DNA of 64,000 nt from Candidatus Rhodoferax bjergmarkensis (GTDB lineage Bacteria > Pseudomonadota > Gammaproteobacteria > Burkholderiales > Burkholderiaceae_C): the NCBI GenBank assembly GCA_016708345.1, contig JADJFX010000035.1:248001-312000 (forward strand). The letters are read 5' to 3'. The notes under the pieces were generated by a model. It was not told the DNA's origin. It made no database searches and worked only from the letters and a program-made list of their open reading frames with translations. Shown here piece after piece: positions 1-8,158 of this stretch (its first letter is position 1; each line of letters opens with the position of its first letter). Both the position numbers and the translations under genes were made by a program.

Positions 1-380
1 TCGGCCAGCCCCACATCACGCAAGGCCTTTTTGAGAACATCCTTGTCAAACTCGACCGTCCCGACGAAATCGACCTCGGCCACGGTGGGGCGCTCCTCCA
101 CCACAATCACCAGCACATCGCCATTCACTTCAATTCGAACGTCCTTGAACAAACCAAGACCAAACAAAGCACGAATGGCAGCCGAGCCTTTTTCATCGTT
201 GTAGACATCACCGACTCGAACCGGCACCGATATAAACACAGTGCCAGGTTCTACCCTCTGCAATCCTTCGATACGAATATCTCGCACGGTAAACGGACTG
301 ACCGCCCAAGCCGCACCGGCAACAAAAACCAAGGAAGCCGCAGCAGTTGCCAGGCACCATTGAGATCGAATAAATTGCAT
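1..380 (-). CDS. bamA: Outer membrane assembly factor BamA, N-terminal part (cut by window edge)
   Basis: Reading leftwards from the ATG at 378-380, the protein starts with a signal peptide (MQFIRSQWCLATAAASL, ending near AWA) followed by a first POTRA repeat (VRDIRIEGLQRVEPGTVF) and the start of a second one. BamA is the central beta-barrel of the BAM complex, which inserts outer-membrane proteins; the POTRA repeats sit in the periplasm. Only about 126 residues are inside the window, so the barrel is not seen. Its place directly after rseP in the dxr-rseP-bamA order is the usual one in betaproteobacteria, which supports the name. Confidence 0.93.
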   Translation of the reverse strand, partial: MQFIRSQWCLATAAASLVFVAGAAWAVSPFTVRDIRIEGLQRVEPGTVFISVPVRVGDVYNDEKGSAAIRALFGLGLFKDVRIEVNGDVLVIVVEERPTVAEVDFVGTVEFDKDVLKKALRDVGLA

Positions 381-428
381 TTTTATATATTAAGAAGTCA
401 TAAAGTGTCGAAGGTCGACACCATGAAT

Positions 429-1790
429 TTAGCCAAATAGGCGGGTGAAATCGTTGAACAGCGCAATAGACATCATGAGCAACAGCATGGCAACACCACC
501 GCGCTGTAAGCGCTCCATCCAGACATCAGACACAGGCTTGCCGGTGACTCCCTCCCAAAGATAATACATCAGGTGCCCACCGTCCAAGACCGGCAGCGGC
601 AGCAGGTTCAAAACCCCCAAACTCACACTGATCAAGGCCAAAAATGTCAGGTACTGCGTCAGCCCCATGCTGGCGGACTTGCCGGCATAGTCAGCAATCG
701 TCAAGGGACCGCTGAGGTTTTTGAGTGCAGCCTCACCCATCAGCATTTTCCCCATCATTTTGAGCGTCAATGCCGCCACATCCCAAGCGCGAACCGCTGC
801 GCGCCACAATCCATCGACCACGCCGTACCTCGTCATCACGAACTCAGGGGTGGCACCGACATACGCACCAATTTTCCCAACCATCACTTCACCCTCTTGC
901 CTGATCTCAGGTGTCACTGTCAGTTCCAAAATACGTCCTGCACGTTCGATTTTCCAAACTGTAGCGACAGCTTTACCGTTCAGAACACTGCCCCGAATCA
1001 ACTGGCGCAGTTGCTGGCCATCCACCACCGGGGCGTTCCCGACCTGTTTGACCACGTCACCGTCCCGCAATCCAGCTTGATCGGCTGCTGAGCCGGCCAT
1101 GATTTCGCCCATCACCGGCAAGGTAAACGGCCCCACAATCCCAATTTTTCGAAAAAGATGGGCGTCTGCGTCTACACCCTGCAAGCCGCTGAGTTTGAGC
1201 ACAAACTCGCTACTCAAGCCTTGTGCAGTTCCGGTCACCGCCAAGCGAACGTCATGCCCCTCCAGCGCACCCTTGGTCAAAAACCAGCGCAAATCTTCAA
1301 AGGAGTCAACTTCTTGCAACTCACTGCCATCAAATCCGACTCTTTGCACCCGCTCTCCACCCACCAAACCAGCCCGTTCTGCCACCGACCCCGCTTCGGG
1401 GCTCGCCAGAATTGCGGCGGGTTGCTGCACACCAATCCAGTTGACGGCTGTATACAGCAAAACCGCCAACAACAAATTTGCCATCGGGCCCGCTGCCACA
1501 ATAGCCACACGCGAGCGCAATGGCTGGGTATTGAAAGCCAGATGCCGTTCCTCCAGGGCCACAGGTGCCTCACGCTCGTCAAGCATCTTCACATAGCCCC
1601 CGACCGGGAAGGCCCCCAGAACAAACTCGGTTGGCGAACCCTTGGGTTGCCATCGAAACAAGGTAAACCCAAATCCGATTGAAAAACGCAGCACCTTGAC
1701 ACCACAAGCGACAGCCACCCGATAGTGACCGTACTCATGCACCGCAATCAACAGTCCGAGCGCTGCCAAAAAAGCTACAAGTGTCAGCAT
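429..1790 (-). CDS. rseP: RIP zinc metalloprotease RseP (site-2 protease)
   Basis: This 453-residue inner-membrane protease cleaves anti-sigma factors such as RseA within the membrane in the envelope stress response. The zinc-binding HEYGH motif is at residues 18-22 in the first membrane helix, two PDZ-like regions fill the middle (about 110-300), and the third zinc ligand region NLLPLPVLDGGH is near residue 400, followed by C-terminal helices. The length fits the family. The gene starts 22 bp after the dxr stop and ends 48 bp before bamA, so it is probably co-transcribed in the classical dxr-rseP-bamA cluster. Confidence 0.97.
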   Translation of the reverse strand: MLTLVAFLAALGLLIAVHEYGHYRVAVACGVKVLRFSIGFGFTLFRWQPKGSPTEFVLGAFPVGGYVKMLDEREAPVALEERHLAFNTQPLRSRVAIVAAGPMANLLLAVLLYTAVNWIGVQQPAAILASPEAGSVAERAGLVGGERVQRVGFDGSELQEVDSFEDLRWFLTKGALEGHDVRLAVTGTAQGLSSEFVLKLSGLQGVDADAHLFRKIGIVGPFTLPVMGEIMAGSAADQAGLRDGDVVKQVGNAPVVDGQQLRQLIRGSVLNGKAVATVWKIERAGRILELTVTPEIRQEGEVMVGKIGAYVGATPEFVMTRYGVVDGLWRAAVRAWDVAALTLKMMGKMLMGEAALKNLSGPLTIADYAGKSASMGLTQYLTFLALISVSLGVLNLLPLPVLDGGHLMYYLWEGVTGKPVSDVWMERLQRGGVAMLLLMMSIALFNDFTRLFG

Positions 1791-1811
1791 ATTGACTCCA
1801 AGATCGATGGA

Positions 1812-3014
1812 TCAAACACCCACACGACCAACCACCCGGTTGGCTGCATTGCGCGACAACGCATCCAGTGCCAACAAATCCTCCAGCGACTGGGGGATGG
1901 CTGTGGCAACGGATTCCAGTGTTTCCAGATTAACCCCATGGATTTGATCAAAACGGATCTTTCCGTCAAGAAACGCCGCCACTGCGACTTCATTGGCAGC
2001 ATTGAGAACGGCCGTCGAACCCGAGGGTGCTTCCAAAACAGACCAAGCCAGTTGCAAACCTGGAAAACGCTGCTTGTGTCCATGCGAATCGAGAGACTCG
2101 AAGGTCATATCGGCCATGGCCCTGAAATCCAGCGCAGCAGCGCCCGACGCCATGCGATCCGGCCACGAGAGTCCATAAGCAATCGGCACCTTCATATCGG
2201 GCGTGCCAAGCTGCGCCACCACGGAATTGTCTTTGTACTGCACCATGGAATGGATGACACTTTGCGGGTGTATCACAACCTCGATTTGGTTCGATGCGAC
2301 ACCAAAAAGAAAGCGGGCTTCAATGACTTCCAATGCCTTGTTCATTATCGTGGCGGAATCAACTGAAATTTTTCGCCCCATCACCCAATTCGGATGTGCG
2401 CAGGCCTGTTGGGGCGTCACATGCCGCAACTCAAGGGGGTCTGTGCGCCGAAAGGGACCACCCGAGGCGGTCAGAATGATTTTGTCGACCTGACTCGCCC
2501 ACACTGAGGCATCGGCCGGCAAGGACTGAAAAACGGCTGAATGCTCGCTGTCAATCGGTAACAGTTTGGCTCCGCCCTTGGCCACGGTCTGCATGAAAAA
2601 GTCACCGCCAACAACCAACGCTTCTTTGTTGGCCAGCAGCAATCGTTTGCCTGCCCGTGCCGCCCCGAGACAGGAGGCCAGCCCTGCGGCACCCACAATC
2701 GCCGCCATCACGGCATCGACAAGTTCGTGCGAGGCAATCATGGTGATCGCTGATGCCCCCCAAAGAACCCGCGTGAGCAAGCCAAGATCCCGACACTTGC
2801 GCTCCAATTCAATAGCATGGGACTCACTGGCCATGACAGCAAACACAGGTTTGAACTGCACACATTGCCGCAGCATCAGCTCAATCTGGGTTGAGGCGCT
2901 CAAGGCAAAAACCTCAAACCGATCCGGATGACGGGCAATCACATCGAGTGTGCTGACGCCAATCGAACCTGTTGATCCCAATACGGCGATGCGCTGTTTC
3001 ACCAAAACGTTCAT
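1812..3014 (-). CDS. dxr: 1-deoxy-D-xylulose 5-phosphate reductoisomerase
   Basis: This 400-residue enzyme converts DXP to MEP with NADPH, the first committed step of the non-mevalonate isoprenoid pathway. Visible are the N-terminal NADPH-binding loop (LGSTGSIGVSTLDV, about residues 12-25), the NKEAL segment (about 130) and the metal/substrate region GRKISVDSATIMNK (about 215). The length is typical. The start overlaps the end of cdsA by 4 bp, indicating translational coupling. The neighbouring uppS uses isoprenoid products of this pathway to make the undecaprenyl carrier. Confidence 0.97.
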   Translation of the reverse strand: MNVLVKQRIAVLGSTGSIGVSTLDVIARHPDRFEVFALSASTQIELMLRQCVQFKPVFAVMASESHAIELERKCRDLGLLTRVLWGASAITMIASHELVDAVMAAIVGAAGLASCLGAARAGKRLLLANKEALVVGGDFFMQTVAKGGAKLLPIDSEHSAVFQSLPADASVWASQVDKIILTASGGPFRRTDPLELRHVTPQQACAHPNWVMGRKISVDSATIMNKALEVIEARFLFGVASNQIEVVIHPQSVIHSMVQYKDNSVVAQLGTPDMKVPIAYGLSWPDRMASGAAALDFRAMADMTFESLDSHGHKQRFPGLQLAWSVLEAPSGSTAVLNAANEVAVAAFLDGKIRFDQIHGVNLETLESVATAIPQSLEDLLALDALSRNAANRVVGRVGV

Positions 3015-3868
3015 TGCAGCTTAAATACCGAATACAGCATCATGGCCAAGGGCAGCGTCGGCAATAACGCATCCACCCTGTCCAGCACACCACCGTGCCC
3101 CGGCAACAGAGCGCTACTGTCCTTGACACCCGCGCTGCGCTTGACAAGAGACTCAAACAAATCCCCAACGACACTCATCGCCGCCATGAACACCGCCGCG
3201 ATCAACAATAACCAGCCACCGTTTTTTCCGACCTGACTGTACAAACTGGGCACCGTCCAGCCCCAAGCCGCATCGGCCCAACGCCAGACAAACGCCACCG
3301 CAACGACACCCGCCATGCCGCCCCAAACGCCTTCCCAGCTCTTGCCAGGACTGATGGATGGCGCAAGCTTGCTCTTGCTAAATCGTCCTCCCAAAGCCCT
3401 GCCCGCAAAATAAGCAAAGATATCTGCCACCCAAACGAGGACCAAGATGGAGAGTAGAAAATTGATGCCGATCACCCTGGATTGCGCTACCGCCAGCCAA
3501 GCCAGCCAAAGTGCAAAGACACCACCTGTCAATCGAAGCAGACGAGGATGAACAGACCAGGCAGACACACCAGCACGTAACAGCCAAGCACCCACTAACA
3601 CCCAAGCCGAGCCAGCCAGCACCCAGAGCAAAGTTAACTGACGCTCAAGCAAACCAAACCACCAAGCCATCGCACAGGCTGCTACACAGGCCAACCCCAC
3701 AAGCACTGAAGGGAGTTGCCCGTAACCATTCAAACGCGCCCACTCCCACGTACCGGCTGCAATCAGAATCAGCGCGATCACGCAAAACGGCTCTGGCGAT
3801 GGATAAAACAATGCTGGCAACAAAATGAGCAGCAGAACAAGGGCCGTGATAACGCGCTGTTTTAGCAT
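3011..3868 (-). CDS. cdsA: Phosphatidate cytidylyltransferase (CDP-diglyceride synthase)
   Basis: CdsA makes CDP-diacylglycerol from phosphatidate and CTP, the branch point of phospholipid synthesis. The 285-residue protein is made of roughly eight hydrophobic helices and ends with the family signature: SLVKRSAGVKDSS then LLPGHGGVLDRVDAL (about residues 238-270), carrying the conserved KR, KD, PGHGG and DR. It starts 12 bp after the uppS stop and overlaps dxr by 4 bp, so it belongs to the same operon. Confidence 0.96.
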   Translation of the reverse strand: MLKQRVITALVLLLILLPALFYPSPEPFCVIALILIAAGTWEWARLNGYGQLPSVLVGLACVAACAMAWWFGLLERQLTLLWVLAGSAWVLVGAWLLRAGVSAWSVHPRLLRLTGGVFALWLAWLAVAQSRVIGINFLLSILVLVWVADIFAYFAGRALGGRFSKSKLAPSISPGKSWEGVWGGMAGVVAVAFVWRWADAAWGWTVPSLYSQVGKNGGWLLLIAAVFMAAMSVVGDLFESLVKRSAGVKDSSALLPGHGGVLDRVDALLPTLPLAMMLYSVFKLQ

Positions 3869-3880
3869 CTGGGATGGTCC

Positions 3881-4603
3881 TTATATTCTGATCGCGTTAT
3901 CAGGTTGGCCACCGACTTGATCGGAAGTTTTCCCAAATCGTCGCTCGCGACGACTGAAATCCGCAATGGCAAAATCCAAGGCTTCTTCATCAAACTCAGG
4001 CCAAAGTTTGTCGCTGAAATGGAATTCAGAATAAGCGGTCTGCCACAGCAAAAAATTGCTGATGCGCTGCTCTGCTCCCGTACGAATGACCAAATCGGGA
4101 TCTGCAACATGTGCCAGCGCCATAACTTCATTCATGGCTCGTTCAGTGATGGACCGACCTTGAGCCGCCAACTTTGACGCAGCCTGAATAATGTCCCAGC
4201 GGCCCCCGTAATTGAAGCAGATATTCAAAATGAGACGCGAGTTCGATGCCGTCGCCAGCTCTGCCTGCTCTATGCCATGGGCAACTTTTTGCGATAAACC
4301 AGAGCGTTCACCGACAAAATGCAACTGAACACCATCTGCCTGCAACTGCGGTACCTCGCGAACCAGTGCCATGGCAAAGAGGTCCATCAAACCGGATACC
4401 TCGTCAGCCGGGCGATTCCAGTTTTCCGAAGAAAAGGCGAAGACTGTCAGCACACCGACACCTCGCTGCCCACAGGTTTTCACGCAGCGACGAAGCGCGT
4501 CAACGCCTTTTTTATGGCCGGCAATCCGTGGAAGAAACCGCTTTGACGCCCAACGCCCGTTGCCATCCATGACAATGGCAATATGTTGTGGGACTTGACT
4601 CAT
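3881..4603 (-). CDS. uppS: Undecaprenyl diphosphate synthase (isoprenyl transferase)
   Basis: This 240-residue cytosolic cis-prenyltransferase builds undecaprenyl diphosphate, the lipid carrier for peptidoglycan and other surface polymers. The N-terminal catalytic motif IAIVMDGNGRWASKR (about residues 8-22) contains the catalytic Asp, and the family block RTGAEQRISNFLLWQ followed by AYSEFHF lies near residue 173-195. The length is normal. It is 12 bp downstream of frr and 12 bp upstream of cdsA. Confidence 0.97.
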   Translation of the reverse strand: MSQVPQHIAIVMDGNGRWASKRFLPRIAGHKKGVDALRRCVKTCGQRGVGVLTVFAFSSENWNRPADEVSGLMDLFAMALVREVPQLQADGVQLHFVGERSGLSQKVAHGIEQAELATASNSRLILNICFNYGGRWDIIQAASKLAAQGRSITERAMNEVMALAHVADPDLVIRTGAEQRISNFLLWQTAYSEFHFSDKLWPEFDEEALDFAIADFSRRERRFGKTSDQVGGQPDNAIRI

Positions 4604-4615
4604 GCGCTGGGCAAT

Positions 4616-5176
4616 CTAAACCGCCATGATGTCGTGCTCTTTGGCAGTGACCAATCGATCGATCTCGACAATATGCCGATCGGTTGTTTTTTGGATTTCG
4701 GCCTCTGAGCGCTTTTGATCGTCTTCAGAAGCCAGCTTATCCTTGACGGCTTTCTTGACCGCCTCATTGGCGTCGCGGCGTAAATTTCGCACAGCAATCT
4801 TGGCACTCTCACCCTCGCCTCTGACCACCTTGGTGAGTTCCTTGCGCCGCTCCTCGGACATGGCAGGCATCGGAACTCGGATCAAATCGCCCATAGAGGA
4901 TGGATTGAGTCCCAAATCACTGTCGCGAATGGCTTTCTCGATCTTGGCCCCCATACCCTTTTCCCAAGGCTGCACACTGACGGTACGGGAATCGAGCAAA
5001 GACACGTTCGCCACCTGGGTGATAGGCACCATGGAACCATAGTAGTCCACATGAACCGAATCCAACAATGCCGGATTGGCCCGGCCCGTGCGAATCTTGG
5101 TCAGGTTGTTCTTGAATGCAGCGATGGATTGATCCATCTTCATTTCTACTGTTGTTTTAATTTCGGCAATCGGCAT
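4616..5176 (-). CDS. frr: Ribosome recycling factor
   Basis: RRF (186 residues) works with EF-G to split the post-termination ribosome. The sequence shows the characteristic MDQSIAAFKNNLTKIRTGRANP start (quoted here in two parts: MDQSIAAFKNNL and KIRTGRANP), the middle domain region VDYYGSMVPITQVANV, and a long charged C-terminal helix (ANEAVKKAVKD). Length and position after pyrH are the usual ones. The gene lies 59 bp after the pyrH stop. Confidence 0.97.
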   Translation of the reverse strand: MPIAEIKTTVEMKMDQSIAAFKNNLTKIRTGRANPALLDSVHVDYYGSMVPITQVANVSLLDSRTVSVQPWEKGMGAKIEKAIRDSDLGLNPSSMGDLIRVPMPAMSEERRKELTKVVRGEGESAKIAVRNLRRDANEAVKKAVKDKLASEDDQKRSEAEIQKTTDRHIVEIDRLVTAKEHDIMAV

Positions 5177-5235
5177 GTTTTTTCCTTACTCGACTGTATA
5201 GGGGGCACTGTGCATTCGACGCAATGTCGGCAGCA

Positions 5236-5958
5236 TCACGCGTAGACCAAGGTACCTTCATCTTCCCCCATCACCACACGCCGGAGCGCGCCATGCTTGA
5301 ATATGGAGAAGACCTTGACGGGCAACTTTTGATCCCGGCATAAAGCAAAAGCAGTCGCGTCCATAATGCCTAGGTTTTGCGTCATGGCCTCGTCAAATGA
5401 AATTTTGCCATAGCGGGTGGCGAGCGAATCCTTTTTGGGATCGGCCGTATAGACGCCATCCACCTTGGTCGCCTTCAAGACAATTTGTGCTCCAATTTCA
5501 GCCCCACGCAAGGCAGCCGCCGTATCCGTCGTAAAAAACGGATTTCCTGTGCCCGCAGCAAAAATCACCACTTTGCCCTCTTCGAGGTATTGCAGTGCTT
5601 TCGGCCGAACATAAGGCTCAACCACCTGGTCAATCGCAATGGCTGACATGACACGAGCCGTCAGACCCGCCTTGTTCATGGTGTCACCCAAAGCCAATGC
5701 ATTCATGACCGTGGCCAACATACCCATGTAATCCGCTGTGGCACGGTCCATTCCGACTGAACCGCCGGCGACGCCACGAAAGATGTTCCCACCACCGATA
5801 ACCACCGCGACCTCGACACCCAGGCGCGTGACATCGGCCACCTCATCGACCATGCGAACAATAGTGTCGCGGTTGATGCCAAACTGGTCATCACCCATCA
5901 ATGCCTCACCTGACAGCTTGAGCAGAATCCGCTTGTAGGCTGGTTTGGCGACGGTCAT
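5236..5958 (-). CDS. pyrH: UMP kinase
   Basis: PyrH (240 residues) phosphorylates UMP to UDP and belongs to the amino-acid-kinase fold. The N-terminal phosphate loop KRILLKLSGEALMGD (about 8-22), the glycine-rich VIGGGNIFRG (about 53-62) and the nucleotide-binding ATKVDGVYTADPKKD (about 161-175) are intact. It is 120 bp downstream of tsf and upstream of frr in the conserved rpsB-tsf-pyrH-frr order. Confidence 0.97.
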   Translation of the reverse strand: MTVAKPAYKRILLKLSGEALMGDDQFGINRDTIVRMVDEVADVTRLGVEVAVVIGGGNIFRGVAGGSVGMDRATADYMGMLATVMNALALGDTMNKAGLTARVMSAIAIDQVVEPYVRPKALQYLEEGKVVIFAAGTGNPFFTTDTAAALRGAEIGAQIVLKATKVDGVYTADPKKDSLATRYGKISFDEAMTQNLGIMDATAFALCRDQKLPVKVFSIFKHGALRRVVMGEDEGTLVYA

Positions 5959-6078
5959 GTTAATTCCTCGATAAAAAGACTGTTTTGGAAAACCACTCCA
6001 AACTCAGACCGCTGATCTCGGTGTGAGTCTGGACATGAGAAGCAAGCTGTCTGAACAGGCTCTGCCTGTCACAGTTCT

Positions 6079-7002
6079 TCAGCTCGCCTGCTGGGCCGCA
6101 GCAACCTGAGCTGCCACTTCAGCCGCGAAATCGTCAACTTTCTTCTCAATGCCTTCACCCACCACATACAGGGTAAAGCCCTTGACGTTGGTTCCGGCTG
6201 CCTTGAGCATTTGTTCAACCGTGAGCTTGTCGTTTTTAACAAACGCTTGGTTAAATAACGAAACTTCCTTGAGGTATTTCTGCACGCCGCCTTCAATACG
6301 CTTGGCAACAATCTCAGCCGACTGAACCGGCTTGCCGGCAGCAGTAGCCACCGCAGCGTCTTCCGCTGCTTTGGCGGCTGCCACAGAACGCTCTCTGGCA
6401 ACCAAGTCATCAGGAACATCTGCACTTGACAAGGCCACAGGCTTCATGGCTGCCACGTGCATGGCCACATCCTTGGCGGCTGTTTCGTCGCCCTCAAACT
6501 CAACCACAACGCCGATGCGTGTGCCATGCAAATAAGTGGCAAGTTTGCCGCCAGACGCAAAGCGCTTGAAGCGGCGAAAACTCATGTTCTCGCCAATCTT
6601 GCCAATCAGGCCTTTGCGCACGTCTTCCAGGGTTGGGCCGAAGCCGTCCTGGCTGTAAGGCAAAGCCCCCAAAGCAGCCACGTCAGCCGGATTATTCTTC
6701 GCGATCAAGGCTACAGCCGCATTGGCCAAGCCCAAAAAGCTGTCGTTTTTGGTCACGAAATCGGTTTCGCAGTTGACTTCAAGCAATGCTCCTACGCCGC
6801 CTTCGACGCAGCAAGTGACCACGCCCTCGGCTGTGATGCGACCTGCTGCTTTGCCAGCCTTGCTGCCAAGCTTGACGCGCAGTATTTCTTCAGCCTTGGC
6901 CATATCGCCATCAGCTTCCGTCAATGCGCGTTTGCACTCCATCATGGGCGCGTCAGTTTTGCCACGCAGTTCAGCCACCATGCTTGCGGTAATTGCAGCC
7001 AT
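6079..7002 (-). CDS. tsf: Elongation factor Ts
   Basis: EF-Ts (307 residues) recharges EF-Tu by nucleotide exchange. The N-terminal module starts AAITASMVAELRGKTDAPM and contains the family signature GALLEVNCETDFV near residue 75; the core dimerisation-like repeats follow and the end is rich in Ala/Gln. Length is slightly above the E. coli protein, as usual in betaproteobacteria. A terminator-like hairpin lies between it and rpsB, so its level may be set by read-through. Confidence 0.97.
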   Translation of the reverse strand: MAAITASMVAELRGKTDAPMMECKRALTEADGDMAKAEEILRVKLGSKAGKAAGRITAEGVVTCCVEGGVGALLEVNCETDFVTKNDSFLGLANAAVALIAKNNPADVAALGALPYSQDGFGPTLEDVRKGLIGKIGENMSFRRFKRFASGGKLATYLHGTRIGVVVEFEGDETAAKDVAMHVAAMKPVALSSADVPDDLVARERSVAAAKAAEDAAVATAAGKPVQSAEIVAKRIEGGVQKYLKEVSLFNQAFVKNDKLTVEQMLKAAGTNVKGFTLYVVGEGIEKKVDDFAAEVAAQVAAAQQAS

Positions 7003-7043
7003 CTTTATTCTCCGTACTCAGTTCAATGATTTTAAAAGGGACT

Positions 7044-7075
7044 AAAAAAAAGGGGCACCGAAGCCCCCCTTTTTT
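7044..7075 (-). terminator. Intrinsic terminator / attenuator between rpsB and tsf
   Basis: Read on the minus strand, a GGGGC / GCCCC stem with a short TTCGGT-type loop is followed by eight T residues; an A/T stretch also flanks the other side, so the hairpin can be extended. It lies 16 bp after the rpsB stop and 42 bp before the tsf start. An attenuator at this place, allowing more S2 than EF-Ts, is known in other bacteria; the role here is inferred. Confidence 0.8.
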
Positions 7076-7090
7076 GGGGTTGCAGGCACG

Positions 7091-7843
7091 TCAGGCAGCT
7101 GCTTCGCTCACTTCAACATATTCGTCAGCACTCTCTGGCACCATGGCTTTAACGACATCGTCCACCATGTTGGCGCGGCCTTCAATGATGGCGTCTGCAA
7201 TGCCTCGGGCATACAGAACAACCGCCTTGGAGGAGTCATCATTGCCTGGAATGATGTAGTCAATACCTTCTGGCGAGTGATTGGTGTCCACCACCGCGAT
7301 CAAGGGAATACCGAGTTTTCTGGCTTCAGCAATGGCGATCTTGTGAAAACCAACGTCAATCACAAAAATAGCATCTGGCAGAACGGTCATATCCTGGATA
7401 CCGCCAATATCGCGCTCCAACTTGACGAGTTCACGTGCAAACATCAGCTGTTCTTTTTTGCTCAGACTGTCCAGACCCGCTTCTTGCTGAATCTTCATGT
7501 CTTTAAGACGCTTGATCGAGGTCTTGACGGTTTTGAAATTGGTCAACATACCACCCAACCAACGCTGATCGACGTAAGGAACACCCGCACGCTGGGCTTC
7601 CATGGCGACTGTTTCACGGGCTTGGCGTTTTGTACCGACCATCAGCACGGTTCCGCGCTTGGCGGAGATTTGGCGCACAAACTTGGCAGCCTCTTGGAAC
7701 ATCGGCAGCGATTTTTCCAAGTTGATGATGTGGATTTTGTTGCGATGGCCGAAGATGAACGGGGCCATTTTGGGGTTCCAGAAGCGGGTTTGGTGACCAA
7801 AATGGACACCGGCTTCCAGCATTTCGCGCATGGTAACTGACAT
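7091..7843 (-). CDS. rpsB: 30S ribosomal protein S2
   Basis: S2 (250 residues) is a late-assembling protein of the small ribosomal subunit. Conserved blocks are MLEAGVHFGHQTRFWNPKM at the N terminus, FVGTKRQA-like TVLMVGTKRQA near residue 65, WLGGMLTNFKT near 95 and the C-terminal IPGNDDSSKAV near 195. The ATG is preceded by CGGAG eight bases upstream. It is first gene of the ribosomal/lipid cluster that continues to bamA. Confidence 0.98.
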   Translation of the reverse strand: MSVTMREMLEAGVHFGHQTRFWNPKMAPFIFGHRNKIHIINLEKSLPMFQEAAKFVRQISAKRGTVLMVGTKRQARETVAMEAQRAGVPYVDQRWLGGMLTNFKTVKTSIKRLKDMKIQQEAGLDSLSKKEQLMFARELVKLERDIGGIQDMTVLPDAIFVIDVGFHKIAIAEARKLGIPLIAVVDTNHSPEGIDYIIPGNDDSSKAVVLYARGIADAIIEGRANMVDDVVKAMVPESADEYVEVSEAAA

Positions 7844-8010
7844 ATGTAACTCCGAAGGTTAGGTCTGAAATCCAGTTCGTTTTTGCATCATTCGTCAGAC
7901 TGAAAAGATCACCTTGGTGAACCCATCCAACCAAGCTGCAACACCTTGATGAAACTGGTTTGTTGATTTGCCTGCCAAAGAAGCACTGGGCCACTTGGCA
8001 AAACCTGTCG

Positions 8011-8016
8011 ATTGTA
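8011..8016 (-). promoter_or_regulatory. Candidate -10 element for rpsB
   Basis: The minus strand reads GCTACAATCG here, about 170 bp upstream of the rpsB start codon. TACAAT matches the sigma-70 -10 consensus in five of six bases. The -35 region is poor, so this is a weak call. Confidence 0.3.
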
Positions 8017-8109
8017 GCATGGGCAGACCATTGAAATCATTGCCCAATCGACTGCAACCAACGACCCCAAGGGGCGTTGCCAGTTCTATAAACAGGCAAA
8101 AATATGGCA

Positions 8110-8152
8110 TTGCGCATAGTGGACGTGCGTAGAAAGCTACTATTTCAATAGC
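8110..8152 (-). repeat. Dispersed palindromic repeat, degenerate copy (intergenic)
   Basis: The sequence is a decayed copy of the window-wide repeat: TTGCGCA-loop-GTGCG core followed by GCTACTATTTCAATAGC, an AT-rich hairpin. The loop GTGGACG corresponds to the reverse complement of the CGTTCTACC loop in other copies, so this copy is in reverse orientation. It lies just after the comEC stop. Confidence 0.6.
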
Positions 8153-8158
8153 AAAAAC

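Larger units (their letters stand above)
7844..8158 (-). other. Upstream region of rpsB without a gene
   Basis: This 315-bp stretch separates the rpsB start from the comEC stop. It should hold the rpsB promoter and leader. A TACAAT hexamer on the minus strand at 8011-8016 is a plausible -10 element, but no good -35 stands at the right distance. The right end contains a degenerate copy of the dispersed palindromic repeat (8110-8152). No convincing small ORF was seen. Confidence 0.6.
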